From positions 1-11,306 of the forward strand of contig JAFSNU010000436.1 of assembly GCA_017447325.1 (NCBI GenBank): DNA of 11,306 nucleotides, in the 5' to 3' direction. Source of the DNA: Synergistaceae bacterium. GTDB lineage: Bacteria; Synergistota; Synergistia; Synergistales; Aminobacteriaceae. Shown piece after piece: positions 6,260 to 11,306 of this stretch. The notes below the pieces were generated by a model. That model was not told the DNA's origin and did not search any database. It worked only from the letters and a program-made list of their open reading frames with translations. How positions within the stretch are numbered: position 1 is the first letter of the stretch; each line of letters opens with the position of its first letter. The translations under genes were made by a program, and so were the position numbers.

Positions 6260-7807
6260 ATGGCAAGTGTCGGAATTAAGAGTTACGCGTATTGTTTAAA
6301 TCATGCGCCGGAGACCGGAAGCTATTACGGAGGCACGCCCCACGAGGCGAGAACGAGCGGCAAGGAGCAGGAGTACGTTGACGCTCTGCCCAAGCATTTG
6401 CAGACTTACGATCAGGCTCTGCACTATGCGCCGAATCAGACTTATATCGGCGGAATTTCTTACGAAGAGTTTGAAAGTTTAGCGACGCCGTGGACTGATA
6501 ATCCGCTGCCGGATGAGAAGGCGCAGCGTTACGGCAAGTTTGGCGAGCTTATGCCTGAAGATGAATTTTTAGGATTAATTTCGGCTTGCGACGAGTTCGA
6601 GCTTGTCTGGCTTGAGCCGAGCTTCGCCCAGGCAGTGAGCGAGAAGTTAGCAAAAGATCCCTTTATCACTGAGGCGATAGTCAAGCGCGTTGTACGTCCT
6701 AAGAACATGCATGACATAGCCGAGATTAAAGCTGAAGTTGAAGAGCGCGACGGATTATATTTATATCATGACGGCAAGCCGGTGGGTTGTGTGCGCAGCG
6801 GCCATCCTACTGACCCATGCTTAACGTCTCACGTATTGCTTGAGAATTTAGCCGGCAAAGCGTCGGGCGTGCTTGCTTTACTGCATTTATTAAAGAACAG
6901 CGGTCTTGATGCTAAAGATTTAGATTTTGTAATCGAGTGCTCGGAAGAGGGTGCTGGCGACGTCGGACAGAGAGCCGGCGGAAACTTTGCTAAAGCTATA
7001 GCTGAAGTTGCGGGATGCGTCAACGCGTCGGGCTGCGATGTCAGAGGCTTCTGCGCTGGCCCTGTTAATGCTATGATTAACGCGGCGGCTCAGGTTGCGT
7101 CGGGAGCGAGAAAGAATATCGCTGTCGTTGCGGGCGGTTCTATTCCCAAGCTTTACATGAACAGCAGAGATCACGTTAAAAAAGGCTTACGCGCTTTAGA
7201 GGACTGCGTGGGAAGCTTTGCAGTTTTGATGCTGCCGGATGACGGAACGATGCCGGTAATGCGCCTTGATGTGTTAGGCAAGCACACTGTCGGAGCGGGC
7301 GGCGCACCTCAGGCTGTAACGTCGGCTTTAACGTTCGAGCCGCTGCAGGCTGCCGGCTTGACGTTTGCAGACGTTGACAGATTTGCGCCTGAACTTCAGA
7401 ATCATGAAATTACAGAACCGGCTGGAGCGGGCAACGTTCCGCTTGCGAATATTAAGATGATCGCGGCACTCGCAGTCATGAAGAAAGCTGTTGAGAAGGC
7501 TGACATGATGAAGTTTATAAAAGAACATGGCACGGTCGGCTTTGCTCATACTCAGGGACATATCCCGGCTGGAGTTCCGTTTATCGGACCGGGCTGCGAG
7601 CTTATTAACGAGGGCAAGATTAAGCGCTTTATGGTAATCGGCAAGGGCAGCTTGTTCTTAGCGAGATTAACTAATCTTGCGGACGGCGCGTCGTTCTTAA
7701 TCGAAGCTCCGACGGGCAAGCCGGCGTCAAGCTCTGCCGTGACTAAAGACGACGTTAAGGCGTTAATACTTGAAGCTTTAAGCGAAGTCGCGGGCAAGTT
7801 AAATTAA
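6260..7807 (+). CDS. grdC: GrdC, beta subunit of component C
   Basis: Large subunit of component C, the acetyl-phosphate-forming part of the reductase. The 515 residues match the family length and resemble thiolase/ketoacyl-ACP synthase III enzymes. Family-like segments are SYAYCLNHAPETGSYYGGTP at the start, HPTDPCLTSHVLLENLAGK (182-200), and DFVIECSEEGAGDVGQRAGGN (222-242). C265 in DVRGFCAGPVNAMI is the likely nucleophile equivalent, and H430/H434 in FAHTQGHIPAG are candidate histidines; these assignments are by analogy. The start is supported by AAAGGAGA about nine bases upstream. grdD follows after 45 bases without a terminator, so the two are one transcript. Confidence 0.96.
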   Translation: MASVGIKSYAYCLNHAPETGSYYGGTPHEARTSGKEQEYVDALPKHLQTYDQALHYAPNQTYIGGISYEEFESLATPWTDNPLPDEKAQRYGKFGELMPEDEFLGLISACDEFELVWLEPSFAQAVSEKLAKDPFITEAIVKRVVRPKNMHDIAEIKAEVEERDGLYLYHDGKPVGCVRSGHPTDPCLTSHVLLENLAGKASGVLALLHLLKNSGLDAKDLDFVIECSEEGAGDVGQRAGGNFAKAIAEVAGCVNASGCDVRGFCAGPVNAMINAAAQVASGARKNIAVVAGGSIPKLYMNSRDHVKKGLRALEDCVGSFAVLMLPDDGTMPVMRLDVLGKHTVGAGGAPQAVTSALTFEPLQAAGLTFADVDRFAPELQNHEITEPAGAGNVPLANIKMIAALAVMKKAVEKADMMKFIKEHGTVGFAHTQGHIPAGVPFIGPGCELINEGKIKRFMVIGKGSLFLARLTNLADGASFLIEAPTGKPASSSAVTKDDVKALILEALSEVAGKLN

Positions 7808-7852
7808 TTTAATTTTAATTTTAATTTAGCGCATATATAAGAGGAAGAACTT

Positions 7853-9004
7853 ATGGCTGATAATAAGATAAAAAAAGTAATCGGCTCGGCTTTGCTTGAT
7901 ATTATAGAGTCAGCGAAGTCCGGCGGGCCGAAAGTCCGCGTTGGATTAATGGCGTCGGGAAGCGAGCACGGGGCGGAAGAAATCGCGAAAGGCGCGAGGC
8001 TCGCTGCTCAGACTTATAATAACGTCAAGCCTGTATTAATTGGCCCTAAAGTTGCAGGTTATGACGAGTTTGAATATATTGAGTGTGCCGAGTGCGATAT
8101 ACCGGCAGTTTTAGAGGCTGCTGTGAAAGAGGGCAAGGTTGACGGAGCTGTTGCAATGCACTTCCCGTTCCCGCTTGGAGTTACTACTATTGGACGCGTG
8201 TTGACGCCCGGGCGCGGCAAGCCTATGATTTTAGCTTCGACGACCGGCACGTCTTCGACTGTCAGAGGCGAGGCCATGCTTCGCAATGCAGTTTACGGCA
8301 TCGCAGTTGCTAAAGCTTTAGGAATTGCAAAGCCGACTGTCGGAATTTTAAATGTAGATACAGCGCAGCCGGTGTTTAGAGCTTTAACGCACATGAAAGA
8401 GAAGGGCTATGATATAACGTTCGGCTCGTCTGTGAGAGCGGACGGCGGCTCTGTACTTCGCGGCAACGATATTTTGACCGGAGCTGTCGATATTTGCGTG
8501 ACTGACACTTTGACGGGAAATGTTTTAGTAAAAATGTTCTCGTCGTTCACGACCGGCGGGTCTTACGAGTCAACGGGCTGGGGCTACGGACCTTCGTGCG
8601 GCGAGGGCTGGAAATATGTCGTGTCGATTGTGTCGAGAGCATCAGGAGCACCGGTTATCGCTAACGCGTTAGCATTCACGGCGAGCGTTGTTGCGGGCGG
8701 ACTTCAGGAGAAAGTAGCTGAAGAGTTAAAGGCCGCGCGTAAAGCTGGGCTTGATGATGAGATAGAGGCTTTAACGCCTAAAGCAGCGCAGGCCGAGGAA
8801 GAGGTCAAAGCTCCGGCTGCCGAGCCCACGGACGACGAGCTGCATGGCATTGATGTATTAGAAATTGATAATGCCGTTAAAGTTTTATGGAAGGCTAATA
8901 TTTACGCTGAGTCGGCGATGGGCTGCACGGGGCCGGTTATAAAGATGCCCGCACGTCATATCGAGACAGCGAAAGAGTTATTAAAACAGAACGGATATTT
9001 ATAA
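7853..9004 (+). CDS. grdD: GrdD, alpha subunit of component C
   Basis: Smaller subunit of component C (383 residues), related to PlsX/phosphotransacetylase-type enzymes. It holds the acetyl thioester that is phosphorolysed to acetyl phosphate. C358 in YAESAMGCTGPVIKMP is the predicted acyl-carrying cysteine; the equivalent is Cys359 in the well-studied GrdD. Other recognisable segments are KVRVGLMASGSEHGAEEI (27-44), HFPFPLGVTTIGRVLTPGRG (103-122) and SSFTTGGSYESTGWGYGP (230-247). Residues about 310-326 are a flexible Ala/Glu/Pro-rich linker before the catalytic tail. AAGAGGAAG forms the ribosome site. A strong terminator follows, closing the operon. Confidence 0.96.
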   Translation: MADNKIKKVIGSALLDIIESAKSGGPKVRVGLMASGSEHGAEEIAKGARLAAQTYNNVKPVLIGPKVAGYDEFEYIECAECDIPAVLEAAVKEGKVDGAVAMHFPFPLGVTTIGRVLTPGRGKPMILASTTGTSSTVRGEAMLRNAVYGIAVAKALGIAKPTVGILNVDTAQPVFRALTHMKEKGYDITFGSSVRADGGSVLRGNDILTGAVDICVTDTLTGNVLVKMFSSFTTGGSYESTGWGYGPSCGEGWKYVVSIVSRASGAPVIANALAFTASVVAGGLQEKVAEELKAARKAGLDDEIEALTPKAAQAEEEVKAPAAEPTDDELHGIDVLEIDNAVKVLWKANIYAESAMGCTGPVIKMPARHIETAKELLKQNGYL

Positions 9005-9024
9005 AATTTAATTTAATTTTAAAT

Positions 9025-9063
9025 GCGAGGGGCTTTATTAATTTAAGGCCTCTCGTGTTTTAT
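9025..9063 (+). terminator. Intrinsic terminator after grdD
   Basis: An 11-bp stem (9026-9036 with 9045-9055, allowing two G-U pairs) with an 8-base loop is followed by TGTTTTAT. It ends the grdC-grdD transcript just before the histidine kinase gene. Confidence 0.85.
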
Positions 9064-9068
9064 ATAAT
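9063..9068 (+). promoter_or_regulatory. Candidate -10 box just before the histidine kinase start
   Basis: TATAAT ends seven bases before the kinase ATG, and no Shine-Dalgarno is visible between. If it is a real -10 box, transcription would start at or next to the ATG and give a leaderless mRNA. No convincing -35 is seen. Confidence 0.3.
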
Positions 9069-9075
9069 TTAAATC

Positions 9076-10119
9076 ATGATTGCGCAAAAATATAAAATAT
9101 TTTTTGATAAAGTTTTTAATCCGATAGCTTTATATAAAATTCGAGATAGCGTTAAAAAGCCTGTCACTCCGAGCGACATAATATTTGTTGACGTTAATCC
9201 GGCTTATGAGCGGGTAATGAAGTTAGAGCGGGATAAAATTATCGGCAAAAGTTTTGTTGACGTGTGGCCGATGGCTGAGCCTTGCTGGGCTGATATAGTA
9301 GTTAAATGTTTTAATAAAAATATGAGCGTGCGGTGCGAGGGCGAAAGCCATGACACAGGCAGCTGGCTCGAGGCTGTCGCGTTTCCTGTGTCGCACGACA
9401 TGGCGGCGGCAATCTTCAGCGACATGACGGACTGGAAGAAGTCTGAAGATGAATTAAAATTAAATCAGGAGCGTTTGCGCGAGTTCGCGGCGAAACTGAC
9501 TTTGAGCGAGGAAAATACACGGCGGGACATAGCGCAGGATCTGCACGATCATTTGGGCTATGAGTTAGTCTCGCAATTAATGACGTTAAGAACTTTAAGC
9601 GAAAAAAATTTGCCTGAAGATATAAGCAAAATTATTAATGACTTAATTAAAAACACTGAAAAATTAATCGCGGCAAATCGAAATTTAGTATTTGAGTTAA
9701 GCCCGTTAGTATTAAAAGAAGTTGGACTTAATCCGGCGCTTGAAGCTTTAGCTAAAAATATGCTCGAGCCTCGGGGCATTGAATATGAATTAATATTTAA
9801 CGGCAGCATGGAAGAGATTCAGATTGACGATGATATTTGCGTGCTGCTTTATAGAATGACGCGGGAATTATTATTTAATGTTATAAAGCACGCGCATGCG
9901 ACGAAAGTAAATATAATAGTTAACCGAGGCGCGAGCAAGAGCATGGTTGCGGTTGAGGACAACGGCAAGGGCTTTGACGTGAATAAAATTAAATATGGAC
10001 TTGGATTGTTCAGCATACGCGAAAGGCTTTTGCCTATTGGCGGCGAGATGAAAATAATATCAGCTCCGAACTCCGGAACGATGATAGTCATGACCTGCCC
10101 GTCGACGCTCACGGACTGA
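9076..10119 (+). CDS. Soluble PAS-like sensor histidine kinase (HisKA_3/NarL-type)
   Basis: Cytoplasmic sensor kinase of 347 residues without membrane segments. Residues about 1-120 look like a PAS sensor domain (VNPAYERVMKLERDKIIGKSFVDVWP, ending in AAIFSDMTDWKKSEDEL). A short coiled coil leads to the HisKA_3 dimerisation domain, with phosphoacceptor H157 in RRDIAQDLHDHLGYEL. The ATPase domain follows, with N-box ELLFNVIKHAHA (E264, N268), G1-box DNGKGFD (295-301) and G2-box YGLGLFSIRERL (307-318). Kinases of this class normally phosphorylate NarL/LuxR-type response regulators, but none is in the window. Its place behind the reductase operon suggests it may sense the fermentation state, which is inference. 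No ribosome site is seen before the ATG. Confidence 0.9.
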   Translation: MIAQKYKIFFDKVFNPIALYKIRDSVKKPVTPSDIIFVDVNPAYERVMKLERDKIIGKSFVDVWPMAEPCWADIVVKCFNKNMSVRCEGESHDTGSWLEAVAFPVSHDMAAAIFSDMTDWKKSEDELKLNQERLREFAAKLTLSEENTRRDIAQDLHDHLGYELVSQLMTLRTLSEKNLPEDISKIINDLIKNTEKLIAANRNLVFELSPLVLKEVGLNPALEALAKNMLEPRGIEYELIFNGSMEEIQIDDDICVLLYRMTRELLFNVIKHAHATKVNIIVNRGASKSMVAVEDNGKGFDVNKIKYGLGLFSIRERLLPIGGEMKIISAPNSGTMIVMTCPSTLTD

Positions 10120-10175
10120 AAATTAAAACTTCCCGCGTGACGGAGAAATTTATAAAATTATATATTATTATAAAT

Positions 10176-10181
10176 TATAAT
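10176..10181 (+). promoter_or_regulatory. Possible -10 box upstream of the Rpn gene
   Basis: TATAAT lies 41 bases before the GTG start, in a spacer of almost pure A/T. There is no good -35 at the right spacing, so this is weak. Confidence 0.2.
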
Positions 10182-10222
10182 ATAAAGAAATTTTATTTAA
10201 TTTAATATCGGCTGGTGAGCGA

Positions 10223-11170
10223 GTGAGCGCGAAAGATAAGGATATTGCGGAGAAAAAATTCGAGTCGTTTGACGACGTCTTTGCGGCCATAGTGAACGCA
10301 TTTTTTGCGATGCGCGGGATTAAAGATCGAGTTGATCCGAAGGCTTTAGAAAATATAAAGCCGCGCACGAGTTATAAATCTTCGGACGACGAAGTGCGGG
10401 AGCAGGAACGCGACGTTATTAAACTTTGGAAGAGACCTGACGGCGAGACTGTAATATGTCTTGTCGGTCTTGAAAATCAGAGCAGCATTGATAAATATAT
10501 GCCGCTGCGGGTAATGAGCTATGAGGGCGCGGACTATCGGGCGCAGCTGCCGGTGAAGCCGAACGGGCCGAAGCCGCATTTTGTTATAACTTTAGTTTTA
10601 TATTTCGGCGTTAAGAGACGCTGGCAAAAGGATCTTTCACTGCATGAAGTTTTGAATGTGCCTGAGCAGTATCGGCAGGTAGTGAATGATGTGAAATTGA
10701 ACGTTATTGAGCTTGCCTGGCTGAGCGATGAGCAAGAGAAGTTGTTTAAGAACGGGCAGGATAAAGAAGTTAATGATGAGCAGGATAAAAAGGTTAAGGA
10801 CGACGCTTATTATCTTGTTCACATGCTTGGTCAGATACGCCGGGGCGAGGATATTACTATTCCGCCTGTTGATACTTTAGAGCATTTATCGGATTTTTTA
10901 TATGTGTTAGAGGCTTTAGTAGGATCAAAAAAATATAAAATTATTCTTGATAAGAATAACGCTGAACAAGGAGGTAATAGTAAAATGAGATACGCAAAAA
11001 TGTTCGAAGCGGTTAGACAAGAGGGACGCAACGAGGGGCGCGATGAAGGTCGTATCGAAGGACGCGACGAGGAATACGCTAACGTGCGCAGTCGTTTAAT
11101 CTCAGAGCTTGGTATGTCGCCGGAGGAAGCTGACAAGTTTGTCAATCCTGTTTTAGCTGGAGCAAATTAA
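10223..11170 (+). CDS. Rpn-family PD-(D/E)XK nuclease (recombination-promoting nuclease/putative transposase family)
   Basis: Full-length (315 residues) Rpn-type protein. The start is a GTG: the resulting N-terminus (KDKDIAEKKFESFDDVFAAIVNAFF) matches the family, whereas the next ATG (residue 30) would remove it. The nuclease core is visible as D64 in QERDVIKLWK and E84-N-Q86 in CLVGLENQ, followed by MPLRVMSYEGADYRAQL (94-110) and FVITLVLYFGVKRRW (120-134). Residues 178-193 are rich in Asp, Lys and Gln. The C-terminal part (255-315) carries four E-G-R-x repeats (267-282) and ends in YANVRSRLISELGMSPEEADKFVN. Family members are reported as DNA nucleases, and in E. coli as toxic anti-phage proteins. 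Transposase activity is not indicated here, because no terminal repeats are seen. An internal ribosome site and ATG split off the C-terminal module. Confidence 0.88.
   Translation: MSAKDKDIAEKKFESFDDVFAAIVNAFFAMRGIKDRVDPKALENIKPRTSYKSSDDEVREQERDVIKLWKRPDGETVICLVGLENQSSIDKYMPLRVMSYEGADYRAQLPVKPNGPKPHFVITLVLYFGVKRRWQKDLSLHEVLNVPEQYRQVVNDVKLNVIELAWLSDEQEKLFKNGQDKEVNDEQDKKVKDDAYYLVHMLGQIRRGEDITIPPVDTLEHLSDFLYVLEALVGSKKYKIILDKNNAEQGGNSKMRYAKMFEAVRQEGRNEGRDEGRIEGRDEEYANVRSRLISELGMSPEEADKFVNPVLAGAN
10968..10975 (+). promoter_or_regulatory. Consensus internal Shine-Dalgarno inside the Rpn gene
   Basis: AAGGAGGT is a full match to the anti-Shine-Dalgarno complement and lies nine bases before the in-frame ATG at 10985. 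The Rpn gene's own start has only a weak site (GGTGAG), so internal initiation may be stronger than initiation at the GTG. Confidence 0.75.
10985..11170 (+). CDS. Internal in-frame small protein: C-terminal Rpn module (RpnS-like, candidate inhibitor)
   Basis: Translation from the ATG at 10985 in the Rpn frame gives 61 residues, beginning MRYAKMFEAVRQ and containing four E-G-R-x repeats and the ANVRSRLISELGMSPEEADKFV tail, without any part of the nuclease core. Support comes from the consensus ribosome site ahead of it and from the next gene, a separately encoded version with the same architecture (short variable head, E-G-R repeats, same tail). In E. coli, short C-terminal products made within rpn genes are reported to block the toxicity of the full-length protein. 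The same role here is inference. Internal translation has not been shown. Confidence 0.6.
   Translation: MRYAKMFEAVRQEGRNEGRDEGRIEGRDEEYANVRSRLISELGMSPEEADKFVNPVLAGAN
11021..11068 (+). repeat. Tandem 12-base coding repeat (E-G-R-x, four copies)
   Basis: Four consecutive 12-base units encode EGRN, EGRD, EGRI and EGRD. Three similar units (EGRI, EGRI, EGRD) lie at 11209-11244 in the next gene. Such charged repeats in Rpn tails may vary in number through slippage. Confidence 0.8.
11051..11130 (+). repeat. 80-base direct repeat, copy 1
   Basis: Matches 11227-11306 with two differences in 80 bases. It covers the last E-G-R repeats and the ANVRSRLISELGMSPEEA tail of the Rpn protein. Copy 2 is cut by the window edge, so the repeat may be longer. 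Confidence 0.95.
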
Positions 11171-11172
11171 AA

Positions 11173-11306
11173 ATGAAGTTAAATACTATATGGGAAGCAG
11201 CGAGAGACGAAGGGCGTATCGAGGGCCGTATCGAGGGACGCGACGAGGCATACGCTAACGTGCGCAGTCGTTTAATCTCAGAGCTTGGTATGTCGCCGGA
11301 GGAAGC
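11173..11306 (+). CDS. Stand-alone copy of the Rpn C-terminal module (partial at the right edge)
   Basis: The frame starts at ATG 11173, two bases after the Rpn stop codon, and is open to the end of the window (44 complete codons). It has a GGAG ribosome site ten bases upstream, inside the end of the Rpn gene, so translation is probably coupled. The product begins MKLNTIWEAARD, has three E-G-R-x repeats (residues 13-24) and continues ANVRSRLISELGMSPEEA, matching the Rpn tail. It lacks the nuclease core. It could be a separately encoded inhibitor of Rpn-type nucleases, the remnant of a second Rpn gene reduced to its tail, or the head of a longer protein. The missing 3' end prevents a choice. 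Confidence 0.7.
   Translation, partial: MKLNTIWEAARDEGRIEGRIEGRDEAYANVRSRLISELGMSPEE
11227..11306 (+). repeat. 80-base direct repeat, copy 2 (runs to the window edge)
   Basis: Second copy of the block at 11051-11130, 176 bases downstream, with 78 of 80 positions the same. The differences are a silent A to G and an A to C that changes Glu to Ala. The near-identity points to recent duplication or gene conversion. Confidence 0.95.

Noticed and set aside
6920..7797. Minus-strand ORFs within grdC
   Set aside because: They are antisense shadows of a conserved gene. Their sequences are low-complexity Ser/Ala/Arg, typical of reverse frames.
10131..10148. Terminator after the histidine kinase gene
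   Set aside because: TTCCCG and CGGAGAA can pair only with a bulge and are not followed by a real T-run, so I did not call it.
10637..11145. Minus-strand ORFs within the Rpn gene, one Ser/Arg/Pro-rich
   Set aside because: The repetitive SRPSLRPS-like pattern is only the reverse translation of the E-G-R repeats.
10223..11306. Insertion sequence or transposon
   Set aside because: The family name includes 'putative transposase', but no terminal inverted repeats or target duplications are visible and the right end is cut off.
11021..11306. CRISPR-like array
   Set aside because: The repeats are in-frame coding units of 12 bases and one 80-base duplication, with no regular unique spacers.
1..11306. 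tRNA, rRNA or riboswitch in the spacers
   Set aside because: The spacers are too A/T-rich and lack the conserved cores or cloverleaf arms. A glycine riboswitch was looked for by eye before the reductase genes and not found.

Overview
The window is a Stickland-type reductase locus from a strictly anaerobic, amino-acid/betaine-fermenting, selenocysteine-using bacterium. Coding DNA has roughly balanced base composition, whereas the spacers are almost pure A/T built from TTTAAA- and AATTTT-like words. The gene set fits a Synergistota member or an amino-acid-fermenting Clostridia/Peptostreptococcales relative. The sequence alone does not decide which; my slight preference for Synergistota is inference.

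Layout. Minus strand, read right to left: 4617-3307 component B alpha/beta proprotein (GrdE/GrdG/GrdI family), 3285-1975 component B selenoprotein (GrdB/GrdF/GrdH family, in-frame UGA at 2244-2242), a bidirectional-looking terminator hairpin, then 1860-283 a BCCT-family transporter with its own terminator. Plus strand, divergent from a 517-base AT-rich intergenic region: 5135-5464 atypical thioredoxin (CVPC active site), 5666-6142 GrdA selenoprotein (UGA at 5795-5797), a terminator/attenuator hairpin, 6260-7807 GrdC, 7853-9004 GrdD and a strong terminator. Then come 9076-10119, a soluble PAS-like/HisKA_3/HATPase histidine kinase, and 10223-11170, a Rpn/PD-(D/E)XK nuclease. A second small ORF from 11173 runs off the right edge and repeats the C-terminal module of the Rpn protein.

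How it works together. The BCCT carrier imports betaine. Component B activates the substrate amine at a pyruvoyl group and, with its selenocysteine, passes a carboxymethyl group to the selenocysteine of GrdA. GrdC/GrdD release acetyl phosphate by phosphorolysis of an acetyl thioester on GrdD. Thioredoxin re-reduces the system. Because component B resembles the sarcosine/betaine type and sits beside a betaine carrier, the likely reaction is betaine to acetyl phosphate plus trimethylamine. Sarcosine or glycine remain possible. Absent from the window are thioredoxin reductase, acetate kinase, the selenocysteine insertion genes, a second component B pair and a response regulator.

The most interesting item is at the right edge. 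Inside the Rpn nuclease gene there is a consensus Shine-Dalgarno sequence placed nine bases before an in-frame ATG (10985), which would give a 61-residue C-terminal protein. The next gene is a stand-alone copy of that same module, with 78 of 80 bases identical over the shared block. This looks like a gene-within-gene toxin/inhibitor pair of the Rpn type plus a duplicated, separately encoded inhibitor-like module.
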